A stretch of 64,000 nucleotides of DNA from Meconema thalassinum (lineage: Eukaryota > Arthropoda > Insecta > Orthoptera > Tettigoniidae): NCBI GenBank assembly GCA_946902985.2, contig OX336393.1:48359348-48423347 (forward strand). The letters are read 5' to 3'. Position numbers and translations under genes: made by a program. Of this stretch, positions 1 to 11,825 are shown piece after piece. The first letter of the stretch is position 1, and the number at the start of each line of letters is the position of its first letter. The notes under the pieces were generated by a model. The model did not search any database and had not been told where the DNA came from. It worked only from the letters and a program-made list of their open reading frames with translations.

Positions 1-705
1 CAAAGAACCCATTTGAATTCAGTAGACCGTGTTCATAATGGCAAAATTAATGTCGGGATTTTCCGCCAACACAAAGTTCCTCATTTATCTACTAGAAAGC
101 GCTATAGTGTTCAAGGAGCTTAGATATCTAACCTCCTTGACTTTCATCGTGCTTCAATGAACAATATGCAAGCTATATAGCAACAATATCCACTTTGCAA
201 TACAAAATGTTTTTATATGATGTCCTTAACTTATTTGATACATGTTTCGGTTCTTGTGATCCTTCTTCAGTCAAAACACATTCTCATATGACAATCTTGT
301 TACACTTATAAAAACTATTTTTTACATTCGTCAAAATTGTTTAAAATAGACATAAAATATTTAAAGAATTCGATTGTGTATTTGAAGTTCTTTAAGTATT
401 TTATGTCTATTTTAAACAATTTTGACGAATGTAAAAAAGAGTTTTTATAAGTGTAACAAGATTGTCATATGAGAATGTGTTTTGACTGAAGAAGGTTCAC
501 AAGAACCGAAACATGTATCAAAAAAGTTAAGGACATCATATAAAAACATTTTGTATTGCAAAGTGGATATTGTTGCTATATATCAAATCAATACGGGAAA
601 ATCTAGAAGAATGACGAAAGTCATAGATATTCAACATGCAAGCTACCCTCTGGGTGTCAAATAACAAAGCTTGCACCCGGCACCCGGGGCACACGATATT
701 ATTAT
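1..705 (+). repeat. SINE family S1, copy 1, split by a foldback insertion
   Basis: Positions 1-175 and 636-705 match the body and tail of the copy at 2000-2385 and the reverse copy at 34895-35285. Landmarks are the opening CAAAGAACCCATTTGAATTC, the GATATCTAACCTCC block and the TTGCACCCGG tail followed by a TATTATTATA run. The tRNA-like head lies upstream of the window. The copy is interrupted at 176-635. Confidence 0.75.
176..635. mobile_element. Foldback (long inverted repeat) element inserted in SINE S1
   Basis: Two arms of about 190 bases, roughly 176-370 and 392-583, are near-perfect reverse complements with a short spacer. The right arm is followed by about 50 further bases. The 10-base sequence ATGCAAGCTA sits on both sides (166-175 and 636-645), as expected for a target-site duplication. 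No coding capacity: the small open frames are chance frames in the arms. Superfamily not recognised. Confidence 0.7.
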
Positions 706-1099
706 AGCACTCATAGTGCACTAAATCAAAACAATAACTGCCACGTGCACAAATAATATGGTCCAAGACCGGACTGGTTTATTTTTACAATGTGAAGGCG
801 GTGCATAGTTCCTCATTAAGAACAGGCTCGCTTTTGAAACCTCACTGAGTGGCCATTTCTACGTGGAGTCGTGACTTTCCCAGCTCGAGGCACAGCGTTG
901 TCAACTCTCAACTATATCCACTGAAAGCAAGCAGCGAGACTGGACAGAACTGGATGCAACTGTGGAACACTGGAGACCTGACAAGCGAGCCGAACTCAGG
1001 ACTCCACGTGGACTGACAGAGCGAGCATGCTATTGGTTAACAGCGAACAGTCACAAATATGGTTGTTGTCGGCGCGTGGTACTGAATCACCGGTCGTTA
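706..1099. other. Unassigned sequence
   Basis: No coding signature, RNA gene or recognised repeat seen. It is more GC-rich than the surroundings around 830-1000. Confidence 0.4.
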
Positions 1100-1800
1100 A
1101 CAGGGGATTTGTATTGAAGGCGAAAGGGAATTGAATCCACCTCTTCTCAGTTTTGCCTGGCGGCTTCGGTGGCGTAGTGGGTAGCATGCTGAGCTTCTAT
1201 GTCCAAGATCGCGGGTTCAAACCCGGCCGAAGTCGTCGGATTTTTTAAGAGCGATAAAAATCCCTCAGTATGCCTTCCTTCGGAGGGGAAGTAAAGCCGG
1301 CGGGCCCATGTCATAGATTTATGCCATGTTAAAGAACCTTCCGCTAATTACACCTGTGTGAAGCTAAATTGTATAGGTTTATGTAAACAACGCTCTTAGG
1401 TCCCTACGTTCGTTGCCAAGAGCCGACTGCGGTGGCGTCTGGTAGCTAAGTTCTGAACAAGTAGTCGTTGACGGTGGCGTTTGGTGGCAAAAGTAGGAAC
1501 TATTTGAAACATTCAAAAGTCTGCAATCCTTACTTGAATTAAAAACAGATAACACACACTAATACAGTCATCACAATTAACACCGGTTATCAGACAGATT
1601 CTACACACACCGAAAGTACACGGGGCTACATGACCGCGTTGTCGCAGCCCCTAAACTAAAGAAGCAGCCAACCAGTTTTGCCTCACGAGGCTGAGTGTAC
1701 CCTGTTCCAACCCTCAGACAAGAATTAAATTCCTTGGCAGAGCTGGGAATCGAACCCGGACCTTTAGGGTGACAGCTAAGAATGCTAGTCATTACACCAG
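1100..1800 (-). repeat. Dimeric SINE family S2, split by SINE S3
   Basis: Read on the minus strand from 1800, this starts with a tRNA-like head (a B box GGTTCGATTCC at about 1750) followed by the AATTTAATTCTTGTCTGAGG body and then, after the interruption, a second box-B-like segment around 1130. The same order occurs at 2386-2770. The interruption at 1159-1672 is bounded by CAGTTTTGCCT repeated at 1148-1158 and 1673-1683. Confidence 0.6.
1159..1672 (+). repeat. Full-length tRNA-derived SINE (family S3) with target-site duplication
   Basis: The head at 1163-1235 has A-box-like (GTGGCGTAGTGGGTAGCATG) and B-box (GGGTTCAAACCC) pol III promoter elements. The body carries CCTTCCTTCGGAGGGGAAGT, also seen in a degraded copy at 50605-50800. 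A perfect 11-base direct repeat flanks the 514-base insert, so this is a genuine insertion into the older S2 SINE. Confidence 0.7.
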
Positions 1801-1988
1801 GAGGTGGACAAGGTCATTGGTAGAGAGTCCACCTTATTGTATAATTCCAAGATCATGAGTTCGATTTCAAAAATCGACGGCACTCTGAATTGTCCGATGT
1901 CGGCTTGTAAATGATCCCTCGTTGCACAATTGATGATTAGAAGACGAAAACAATTAATTTGTTGTTCTTGTTGTTGTTGTTGTTTCAT
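1801..1988 (+). repeat. tRNA-derived SINE (family S4) with TTG-repeat tail
   Basis: A-box-like GGTCATTGGTAGAGAGTCC and B-box-like GAGTTCGATTTC lie in the first 75 bases, and the copy ends in a TTG/TTGTTG run at about 1960-1985. The pol III promoter elements are imperfect, so the copy is probably inactive. Confidence 0.6.
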
Positions 1989-1999
1989 TTGAGGGGCAT

Positions 2000-2385
2000 G
2001 ATCATCGTAGGTGAGTGGTTAACGTGTCGGACTGCCAACCCCGAGCTTGCACGTTCGCTCCAGGCCGTGGTAAGTGAATTTTGAAAGGCGGCAAAATTTA
2101 CGACACGCATGTCTTACGATGTTGGCATGTCAAAGAACCCATTTGAATTCAGTAGGCCGAGTTCATAATGGCAAAATTAATCTCGGGATTCCGCCAATAC
2201 AAAGTTCCTCCATTCTCTACTAGAAAGCGCTATAGTGTTGAAGGGACTTAGATATCTAACCTCCTTGACTTTCATAGTGCTTCAAGGAACAACAAAACTT
2301 CGACTTGCAAGCTACCCTCTGGGTGTCAAATAACAATGCTTGCACCCGGTACCCGAGGCCATACGATATTATTATAATTATTATT
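2000..2385 (+). repeat. SINE family S1, copy 2 (with head)
   Basis: The tRNA-like head at 2005-2075 (GTAGGTGAGTGGTTAACGTG, then CGTTCGCTCC) is joined to the S1 body found at 1-705, with the same tail running into TATTATTATAA repeats. This copy is uninterrupted and about 385 bases long. Confidence 0.7.
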
Positions 2386-2770
2386 ATTAATATTACCGTG
2401 GTAATTTCACCCCATATGCCTGGGTGTGTATGTTGAATTTGTGTGATAATCGGTGCTGTTGTTGTGTCCGTAGTAGTAGTGGTAGTAGTAGTGTGTATAT
2501 TTGTAATTCAGGCGGAGATTGGGAAGAAGGCGGCCGTGGCCTTAAGTTAGAAGTGTGAAAGTGTGGAAGTGTGAAACCCACGGAAAACCACTTCTAGGGG
2601 AGCGAAGATGGGAATAGAACCCACCTCTTCTCAGTTCTGCCTTAGGAGACTGAGTGTACCCCGTTTCAGCCCTCAGACCAGAATTTAATTTATTGGCCGA
2701 GCTGGGAATAGAACCCGGACTTCCGATGCGACAGCCATGAATGCTAGCCGCTGCAGCACGAGTTGAACTA
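2386..2770 (-). repeat. Dimeric SINE family S2, uninterrupted copy
   Basis: On the minus strand the order is tRNA-like head (about 2765-2700, with GGGTTCTATTCCC), linker with GGTCTGAGGGCTG, a second box-B-like motif near 2615, the GTGGTTTTCCGTGG block, then GGCCACGGCCGCC near 2535 and a degenerate tail. Two box-B-like motifs in one unit suggest a head-to-tail fusion of two tRNA-derived modules. Confidence 0.55.
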
Positions 2771-3326
2771 ATTAAATCTCACCCACAGGTCGCATAGTAG
2801 AGTTTTAGTTCCCGCTACTAGATGGCAGTGTTAAACAGGCTGTCAATATTATTGAAAGTACATCGCCTCAATACCTTTAACAGAAACATCTACACCACGT
2901 TAGTTGAAATCATAGGATACTGATAATAATGGTAATGAGTATTAATATTATTGTTGTTATTACTATTAGTAATAGTAATAATCAACCTGGGGAGGTCTAT
3001 AAATATGTAGACCTGGACAAATGGAGTGTGATGTGATGATACTAACCAACAAAATCAGTAATAACAAGGATTCAGCAGAAGAGAATCCTCATAACCCCTC
3101 CACTCCAACTCCCAACACTGACCTGCACGTGGTGTCCCCTGCTAAGCTGAGCAACCCAGTGGAAGGTTGGGTAATCAATCCCAGCGGGAAACTGGGTGTG
3201 TGAACAGACTAGTGTTGGGGGGGACTGAGAATTCTTTTCTCAGTTCTTTCACCTTTCTGAATAACATTCAGGATTGTAATTCGAGGATTTATCCTCCCCT
3301 CAGGGTGAAACCTTAGACAGTCGACC

Positions 3327-4298
3327 ATGAAAAGTCATTTGAAGAATAATTCCGCCGTCTGTAATGATAGATTACAGAAAAGACAGCATTCGGATACGGC
3401 GGGCTGTCATGCGGAAGATAATGACGAATCGGAGCGTCTGAAAACTCATCAAGTAGCAAACAAACAAATACTACGGAAAATCAAACCTAAACAAGTATCA
3501 TTCCTTTCTACACATAATGTTAACTCTCTGGTTCAAACTGGAAAATTGAAGATCATCACGGATATCATGAGAAGTCATAAAATTCTAATTATGGCCCTTC
3601 AGGAAATTAGAAATAGTGATCAAGACCATCTGGAATCACAAGGATACAGACTATATAAAGGAATTCCAGGAAAACGATTTATGAAAAATTGTCCACAATT
3701 TGGTAACGGATTCTTAATAGATCTCAGAATCATTGACTCGATAACAGAATTTAAATCTCAATCCTCCAGACTTACGACCCTAACTTTGAAATCGGCAAAT
3801 AAAACATATACAATTATTAATGCACATGCTCCTACTAATAAAAAAAAAAACAACACCATTAAGGACAGAGAAGAAGTACAAAAAGTCTGGGATCTTTTGG
3901 ATCAAACTTTAATAAACATCCCTTCATCAAACATCAAAAATCTCCTTGGTGATTTCAATGCGCAACTTGGACAAGAAAGAAGATATAGAGATATCATTGG
4001 AAAATGGACTGCACATAAACGAACCAATAAAAATGGTCAAAGATTAGTCGAAATTTGTAGAAACCACAAATTAATCTCTAAATCAACATGTTTTAAAAGA
4101 CAGCCCCATAAATTGAAAACTTGGAAACATCCTGACTTCAGAAGGGGTGAATGGCAGTTGGATCATGTCTGCATGGATAAATTTCACCATCGCGAAATTC
4201 ACAATGTCAAGGTTCTAAGGGGAGTTGACTCAGGATCAGACCACTATGTGGTAAAGATAAAAATAAAATTAACTCCAATGGCCAAGAAAAAAACCTAA
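3327..4298 (+). pseudogene. LINE-A endonuclease domain (APE-like)
   Basis: This 323-residue open frame encodes the nicking endonuclease that opens target DNA for target-primed reverse transcription. After about 60 basic residues the endonuclease motifs appear in order: THNVNSL (near residue 65), MALQEIR (near 90), NAHAPTN (near 170), LLGDFNAQLG (near 205), QLDHVC and the terminal SGSDHYVV. The H of SDH and D/N of GDFNA are expected active-site residues. The start at 3327 is simply the first methionine; a 60-codon frame at 3021-3203 upstream is probably leader. The frame ends in a run of A at 4285-4293, where a one-base slip would put it in phase with the next segment, so the stop is probably a frameshift artefact of decay. 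Confidence 0.75.
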
Positions 4299-4299
4299 T

Positions 4300-4713
4300 A
4301 ATAACAATAGGAGGAAATTTGATCCATCTACCTTAATAAAAAATATAGAGTACTGTGAAAGAACAGGAGAAGAATCTCTCAACAGTAAAACATTGGACGA
4401 ATTAATCACTAAATTAAAATCAATAGCAGAGGAGTTAGCACCAATAAATCCAACGAAAAAACGTGAATGGTGGAATGTAGATTGTGATCAAGCAATAGAG
4501 AAAAGACACCAAGCATGGATAAAACATCAAGCTCTAAAGTCAGAAGAATCAAATTTAGAACTAACTATACAAAGAAAATTAACCCATAAAATCATCAGAC
4601 AAACGAAACGTAATCATCTTAAAAATACACTGGAAAAGATAGAAGACGATTTCAAGAAAAAGCAATCTCGAGATTATTACAAAACATTCGGTAAATATCT
4701 AAAAAAAAATTGA
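4300..4713 (+). pseudogene. LINE-A linker between endonuclease and reverse transcriptase
   Basis: Lysine- and glutamate-rich frame continuing the LINE polyprotein, with a WWNVDCDQAIEKRHQAW motif typical of the region after the endonuclease in many LINEs. No catalytic domain is expected here. It is in a different phase from both neighbours, and both phase changes fall on A homopolymers (4285-4293 and about 4701-4709), the typical site of slippage indels. Confidence 0.65.
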
Positions 4714-4726
4714 AGCTCCAACATTA

Positions 4727-5959
4727 ATGTTGAAAAATCAAACAGGAAAGTTAGCACATTCTAACCAAGAAAATACAGAGATCCTTGCAGAAGCATTCAA
4801 GAAACTGTTAAATTTTGATGATCCACTGGAAACCCTGCAAGTAAACACTGATACATCTATTTTAACTTCACCTGATTTAATAAATCCTCCAAACATTAAT
4901 GAAGTAGAACTCGCAATTAAAGAACAAAAAAATTACAAAACTTGTGGCGAAGACTTAGTCTTTGCTGAAATCTGGAAAAATGCTGGTAAACCTGCGATTA
5001 TAAATCTTCATCAACATCTAGTTAAAATGTGGATTACTGAAGAAATTCCTGCACACTGGCCCATAGGAATAATCCATCCATTATTTAAGAAAGGAGACAA
5101 AACGAACCCAGATAACTACAGAGGAATTACCCTTCTGGACTGCACATATAAAATTTTCTCTCGCATAATTTACAACAGGATCAGAAACATTCTGGAACCA
5201 CAACTTGGAGAATATCAAGGAGGATTTCGCCCTTACAGAAGTTGTCCAGACCAAATCCTTAGCCTGAAATTAATAATGGAATATTACAAAAACAGAAATA
5301 AGCAACTCTTTATCTCTTTTATAGATTTCAAGAAAGCCTCTGATAGTATTCATAGACTGACACTGCTAAAAATCCTCAGACCATACGGTCTCCATTCTAA
5401 ATTGATAAAAATCATTCAATTAACATTAAAAAACACAAATTCGAAAGTTAAATTTAGGGGAGAAATATCAACAGCTTTCACAGTAAAAACTGGTCTCAGA
5501 CAAGGTGATGGATTATCCCCTCTGCTTTTCAATGTGGCTCTTGATTATATCATGAAGGTTTGGCAAAAGGAAAACCCTCCTAAGATCAAAATTGGAACAA
5601 AATCATCAATAAAAATAAACTGCTTAGGATTTGCAGATGACTTGGCTCTTTTAGCACTAGACAAGGAAGAGGTTTGTACTCAGATCTCTAGTCTCCAAGA
5701 AATTGCTCAAGGGATAGGATTACAGATATCCTTTGAAAAAACTGAGATCATGCCTATGAAACCCTTAGATATAAATGAAGTCTATATAAATGATCATAAA
5801 ATTAACCTAGTTCCTCAATTTAAGTATCTTGGAGAAATTATAACACATAACTTAAATGAAAAAGTAACTTGGATAAATAGAACAAATAAAATGAAAAAGG
5901 CACCATCTCTAACCTGGTCAACATATAATAAAAAATGCCTATCAATAGCTACTAAGATC
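4727..5959 (+). pseudogene. LINE-A reverse transcriptase domain, cut by transposon insertion
   Basis: Encodes the reverse transcriptase that copies LINE RNA at the nicked target. Motifs in order: HPLFKKGD and DNYRGITLL (RT 0/1), GFRPYRSCPDQI (RT 2), FIDFKKASDS (RT 3 with the first catalytic Asp; the usual Phe after KA is Ser), TGLRQGDGLSPLLF (RT 4) and LGFADDLALLA (RT 5, catalytic DD). It continues through the thumb until 5959, where the P-like element interrupts. The next codons of the polyprotein are found at 13730. The open frame after 5959 to 6037 is transposon sequence. Inactive because of the frameshifts and the insertion. Confidence 0.8.
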
Positions 5960-6091
5960 AACACCACCTATATACAAGGCCTTTGCACTGAATTGAAAAT
6001 AGGCAAGATGGCGGATACCGAAGACAGAAGTTCTTGATCATACCTTTGTTGTTGTTTTTGTGCGATTTTTTCAGTTTTTTTGCTGTAAAAT

Positions 6092-7585
6092 ATGGTTAAC
6101 AAGTGTTGTGTGCCGAAGTGCAGGGGGAATTATGATCATGAAAATAAAGTTCGAGTATTTAAGTTCCCCGAAAAAGAGAATTTGAAGAAACTTTGGATAT
6201 CAGCTAATAAGCGAGAGAACTTCGTACCAACGAAACATTCTGTTGTAAGTAGGCTACCAATACGGTACACGTTTTTTGATTATCTAAGCAGTGTTAGCAT
6301 ACCGTACCACATAAATAGCCGATATACCGGAAATCTTAATAATATAAAGAATTACTTAGGCTGCTATAAATAGTTCTAAGAACTATTACATTGACTTGCA
6401 AGCAACACGTAAGTGACCAAGCCTAGTCATTTTAAGGTTAGAGTTGGAGCAATACTTTGCATTTAGGCTAAGTTTCAAATAATAATGAACGGTGTTTCCT
6501 CATTAAATAATTAATATACGAATATCCCAACATGCGAGGCAAGTTTCTTGTGCATGGGAGAATTAAACATGTTGTGATCAAATACTGAAAAGGTTTTAGT
6601 GTGATAATTATAGATTTATTTTTAATGCATGCATATTGAGAATCGGTGTTCAAAGCTAATGATTTATATAATTGAGTCTGGCCTCGCTGGAAAGTCATTT
6701 AATATGCACCACAAATTGCTCAGATTCCTAATTAAGTAGGTACCTAACCCCTTTAATTGCTCCCAGCGGAGATGTTTCAATAGGAAATTCCCCAGTGAAG
6801 GTAACTGTTTAAAAGCAAGATATAAAATATAAGTAAACCTGTAGCTCAATAGTTGGTTCTAAAACTAATCTTCTGATACCGCTACCATATAGTACTCGAG
6901 ACGAAAGAGTAGGCCTAGGCCTAATTAAGAAAAAATGTTAGCCTATGGTACTCAATGAATTACAGTACCGTATTTATACCTTGGTTGGTAATTGATATTT
7001 TTAAATATAGGCTACTCTATACATGCCAGAAATCACTACTATTTCCCTAAATATACCCAGGTGTGTAGGTTACTTCGATGATAAGCTGTATTCTTTGCAT
7101 ATTCATAACAATTTCTTGTCCAATATACAAATTTTTATGGAATTATCTGCTGAATTTTAAGAAATTTGGTCAGTTATCATGAACCATATCACTAAGATAC
7201 TTCACAATTCATTGAGTAATAATAAATACATTCCTAGATCACTTGGAAAGTGCAGGAGTTATCTCACTAGGACCCAAAGAGCCCACTGTGGCGACGTAGC
7301 TCAGAATGTAAGATTAATTATCGGTAGGCCTATACCCTTTACTTCAATGAATGTTACTCAGTATGATTCTTTTGCAAATTGCAGGTTTGTGAACTGCATT
7401 TTAATGCTCAAGACATTCGACAGAATACTCTATTCAATTGTGAAGATGGCCAAGAGATTACACTCCCATTAAAAGTGCCAAGACTTAAATCTGGTGCTGT
7501 TCCATCTCGTCTACCAAATTGCCCAGAGTATTTAAGTACCCCAAAGTCCTACAAAGACAGCCCTCTGGAGAAGAGAGCTAGGTGA
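6092..7585 (+). pseudogene. P-like transposase, THAP DNA-binding domain (two exons)
   Basis: The THAP zinc finger lets P-superfamily transposases bind sites near their ends. Exon 1 (6092-6244) starts MVNKCCVPKCRGNY and carries VFKFPEKE, KLWISANKR and ends at TKHSV. A donor GTAAGT follows at 6245, and an acceptor TTGCAG ends at 7384. Exon 2 (from 7385) opens in phase with VCELHF, supplying the C-x2-H half of the zinc site, then a basic linker and SGAVPSRLP, equivalent to the AVPTIF box of THAP domains. Exon 1 is exactly 51 codons. The 1.14-kb intron is predicted, not proven. The frame ends at 7583-7585; beyond it, stops accumulate although coiled-coil-like coding traces continue to about 7690. 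Confidence 0.75.
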
Positions 7586-8235
7586 GAAAATAGGAACCTG
7601 CAGACTGCAATTGAAGAAAGTGAGGCAGAGTTTAATCTGCAAAATGAGGCTTTGTTATTTTCGAGCTTCAAGGAACTGAATGATAAATAGGACTTCTCAA
7701 TGCACCAGAGTCACGGAGTATAATTTCTAAGGACTACAACATTTTAATTCTTTTCATCACCTTCTGTCCTATGCCTAAGGTTATTTGTAGTGTAGTGATT
7801 GCAGCATCATTGCAGATAGAAGTGTACCATACTACAAGGAAGTTAAGATAGACAGGATAGGTGATTTCCTGTTCCCAAATATTGTAATGAACATTTCTGA
7901 CATTAGAAACATCCTTGAACGTTTGGATACACTCAATTTTAATGGGGACGACAAAAAAATAGTTCCTCTGAAATCTTGGCGTTAGCTTCGAACATTTTGG
8001 AATCTGTAAGCATATCAAACTCAGACTTAGTGGAACATATTGAGTTTGTTACAGAGCAAATTAGACTTTGGTCTGGGCAAAAGAGAGTTTATAGCCTTTC
8101 CTTTCTGATTTGTGTTCAATGCTACAATCAATCTCGCCCCACAGCTATTCGTACTTGAGACATTTAAATGTAATAGTGTTGTCCCATCCATGCACAATCA
8201 GGAGGCTATGTTCTACAATCAGGTTAAATCCTTGA
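7586..8235 (+). other. Decayed middle part of the P-like transposase
   Basis: Short in-frame traces remain, for example a leucine/glutamate-rich stretch after 7590 and SGQKRVYSLSFLICVQ near 8070, which fits the segment before the RNase H-like domain of P transposases. Multiple stops and shifts prevent one frame. Confidence 0.45.
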
Positions 8236-9726
8236 GTGGAGCAGCATGAGGAGAATTCTTTGAACTATATAAAGAACAAATTTTCTGGCAATGAATGTGA
8301 TAAATTTGTTGTACTCATGATGGATGAAGTGTATGTGAAACCAATCATGGATTACAAAGGTGGTAATATTGTTGGAAAAGCTTTCAACAGCGAGAAACTG
8401 GCAACAAGTGCCTATTGCTTCATGATATCTAGTCTACTGTCAGATGTTAAGGAAATGGTACATGTACTGCCAGTGAAATCCGTGTCTGGGGAACAGTTGC
8501 ACTGAATACTGAAGAAAATTATTATTGGCTTGGAAGAACTAGGATTTCATGTGGTTTGTGTAGTAAGTGACAACAGTTCTGTAAATAGGAAATGTATGCA
8601 GCAGTTTTCACCGCAGAAAGAACTGAAGTGTGTTTACCCTCATCCTGTCGATGAAACAAGGCCTCTTTTCTATGTGTTTGACTCTGTCCACTTGCTTAAG
8701 TGTGTCAGAAACAACTGGTTGAACCAAAAAGATGAAGATATGTGCATGAACTTTCCTGATTTTGACCCAGTTAGCAATGATGTACACAAAGCCTCATTAT
8801 ACCCTGTGAAGAAATTGCAAAATATAGAGCATGATAAGTTGGTGAAGTATGGCTACGGTCTCTCTGTGAAGGCCTTATGCCCTACTTCACTTGAACGGCA
8901 AAATGTAAAACTTGTTCTTCAGGTTTTTAATGAAAATGTCATTGAAGGGTTGAAAGTTATGGGGGAAAAGTGTGACTTATTGCATTATAAACAAACTGCC
9001 TGGTATATTGAACTAATGTTAAATTGGTGGAATATAGTAAATGTAAGAACTCCCGGTAAAGGAGCAATACTCAACAATATCCTCATGTGCCCAGTGTCAT
9101 CAGATTCCATTGGAATTGTTAATTATTTACATAAATTCTTTCAGTGGCTAAATAAGTGGAAAAAACTAAATGTAAAAGGGCCATTGTCCTCTGAGACAAT
9201 GGCTGCCATGATATTGACAACAGAAGGCTTGTTAAAGTTGAAAGATTATTGCTTGTCAACTCTCAATTTCTCTTATGTTCTGTTTGGGAAGTTTCAGACT
9301 GATGTATTAGAGGGAAGGTTTGGCAAATACAGGCAGTTGGCAGGTGGCCAGTATAATATTTCAATAAGGCAGTTGTATGAAGTAGAACACAAGCTAAGGA
9401 TCCAATCATCCATGTCCCTAAAGATCAAATCCAACTTATTTGGTGAAACTAAAATAAATGAATTGTGTGAACCTACCTCAGAGGCTCCTGACTTTCCCAC
9501 TGATGAGCAAAAATTCATTGACCGTATATATATAGATGACAGAGATTTTGATGGTTGTAAGGATGATATCCCTATTCTAGTGTATTTGGCAGGGTATTGT
9601 TGTTATAGTGTTACTAAACGATTACAATGTAGTCATTGCAAGGAAATTCTTTGTACCAATGAATTTATTGACCTTGATGATGAGGCATACCATTGGATCA
9701 GGGATAAGGACAGAGTAGGCTCTTAG
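8236..9726 (+). pseudogene. P-like transposase, RNase H-like catalytic and GTP-binding-type region
   Basis: One frame encodes the catalytic half of a P/THAP9-type transposase and is interrupted by a single TGA at 8503-8505. Visible motifs: VLMMDEVYVKP (first catalytic Asp) with DYKGGNIVG, VVCVVSDNSSVNRK (second Asp), LFYVFDSVHLLKCVRNNW, KALCPTSLERQNVKLVLQVF, KFQTDVLEGRFGKYRQ and the Cys-rich AGYCCYSVTKRLQCSHCKE. These are in the order known for the family. Upstream exons encode its THAP domain. The in-frame stop, the decayed middle and the loss of phase near 9726 make it inactive. Translation of the next 290 bases still resembles the family's C-terminus. Confidence 0.8.
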
Positions 9727-10015
9727 TCCCAGAAATGTATGTTGTAAATGTTGTTGTTCACAATTACTTAATAGTTTTAAAGTTGTGTTGTGAACTAGAA
9801 TCTGATTTTCTTAAAGTTGAGAACCACAGGGAGATTGTGAGTAACATTACAAGGCAATTTGTTCGTTCCATGGAACTTTAGTGGGAGCCTGACATCTGCA
9901 TGAAAGGACACACTGTAGAAAATGTTTGTAAAAAAGTGGTATGGGTATCCACCAACATCCTACTGAACAATTATTGTAAGAAAAGAAATTCTTTACCAAA
10001 GTCGACATTCTCAAA
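9727..10015 (+). other. C-terminal remnant of the P-like transposase
   Basis: Past the stop at 9724-9726, coding traces such as VNVVVHNYLIVLK, ITRQFVRSMEL and TNILLNNYCKKRN match the usual end of P-type transposases in arrangement, but stops break the frame (for example near 9880). Confidence 0.5.
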
Positions 10016-11607
10016 TAAATCTACAATTTTCTATAAGCGTTGAGACATTCCTTAGAGGATAAATACAATAGAGTGCACATTGCCACACTGCGCTTGTACT
10101 GTGACGTGAGAGCAACACCTGATCATGCCCTACATGTGTACTAAAATGGTTCGAATCAGTGACCCATGCATCGTATCCTCCCCTTGTTAGTAATGAATAG
10201 AACCCACTTTAAATAGCCCAATTCTATCATCACGTGTAGTATTTCAGTGTTCCAAACCACCGCAGTTCCCTGCAGTCAGCTGATCGAGATGTTGCTCTCA
10301 ACAATGTGATGTCATCAGCCATGTATTGGATGTATGATCGAAAAGACATTCAAATAAAATGCAACGACCTCGTAATTCTGCCCCTTAAAACAACAATAAC
10401 TACCGTACCTAAAATTCAATCTTCTCCTGTGATATTTGTAAGTATTTTCTAGTATAATACCTATTTCATCCAGAGTTTTTCAGTTGTCATGTTTGAACTG
10501 AGGAGTGAATTTATGCCTGCCTAGTAGCCTAATTATAAAATATGTTATATTATATTTAATGACAAAAGGTGCATCCTGTCACTGTTATAATTACAAATCA
10601 CATTTTTACAAAAGTTAATTTTATAATATGCATTGTCAACAAGAATCAGTACCCCACTTCAGTCCCTCTGTTGTGTTCAAAATCATTTTCAATATTCCTC
10701 TACTCTAGTATTTTAAATGAGATCATTGCAGTTGGCCTTTAAATGAATCCAATATAGCACACTGTGGTTCCCCAGCTACCGTATCTGTCTTCCAAGGAAC
10801 TTTGTTTTTCACTTTTTGCTACTGTGCCTGAAATTAACAATCGCCCAATAAAACTGGAGCGCCTGTTTTTTTTTTCAAAATCACCGTACCAAAAATAGCT
10901 AGACACTCCAGCTACATAACTGTGATCCACCCGCTAGGCTTTTAGAATATTTCTATATGCCACATTGTTTTTGGTAGTAATACAAAACCCAACTTGAAAA
11001 TGGCTTTTGAATACCAGCCATTTATGTGTCAAATCTGATTTTATGGCAGATGTATATTTTGATCTCTCTGTTAATAGTCAGCCCAAAGGCTGGTTGGATC
11101 CTCAACAAGCACCACTGTAAGTTATGCTAATAGAAACCCACAAAGCAGCACTATGATGAGACACACTAGGCAAGGTTCCTCTGTACAACTTGAGTACAGT
11201 TAAGTGTCTGTACTGATGTACTGTGTCAGTACTGATGTACTGACTCAGTACGTGGCACCAGCCATACCTCGGTAGCTTCCACATAATCGCAATAATGAAT
11301 GAGATGAGACATTAGTGAAAAGCCACATTTTGCTCTAGCCTGTGCGACAGACACAAACACACTACAGTCATCAAGAGATGGCACAAGTAAATATTTGGAT
11401 CATGTTTGTCGAATTTCAGGTTGTCATACTTCTTTCCGATGAGTAGATGCAACTGTTTAAGTATGTACTCTTATTAGATTTAGCTACTCCTCTATTCACA
11501 CCATAAATATATCCATTCAGCAAGTATGTCAACAGACAATCTTGACAGCTTATGCAATTTGAAATCAAATTTATTGTTTTTAGTCTAATAAGTGAATTTA
11601 TTTTCAG

Positions 11608-11825
11608 TCGGTCTTCATGTTAATGTACCCAATTAAATTGGGCGAGGAGTAAAACTTTTCAATTCACACTTGCGTACAGGACCTCTAAAAAATACTTGGA
11701 TTAATTAAGCACTTAAGTGTATAATTAATCCAAATAATTTTTCCACATTGACAGAAAATTGTGAGTAAATAGTCCTACGTTTTACTCCCCAACCAATTTA
11801 ATTGAGCCGATTAACATGTGGAGTG
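11608..11825. repeat. Imperfect inverted repeat with palindromic centre
   Basis: The block around ATTAAATTGGGCGAGGAGTA (11630-11655) recurs inverted at 11776-11825. A separate near-palindrome with TTGGATTAATTA arms lies between at 11697-11734. The outer arms resemble the CAGTCGGTC motif of dispersed family R. Confidence 0.5.

Noticed and set aside
482..664. 60-codon frame and its minus-strand counterpart at 536-766
   Set aside because: They lie in the foldback arm and SINE tail; no motif.
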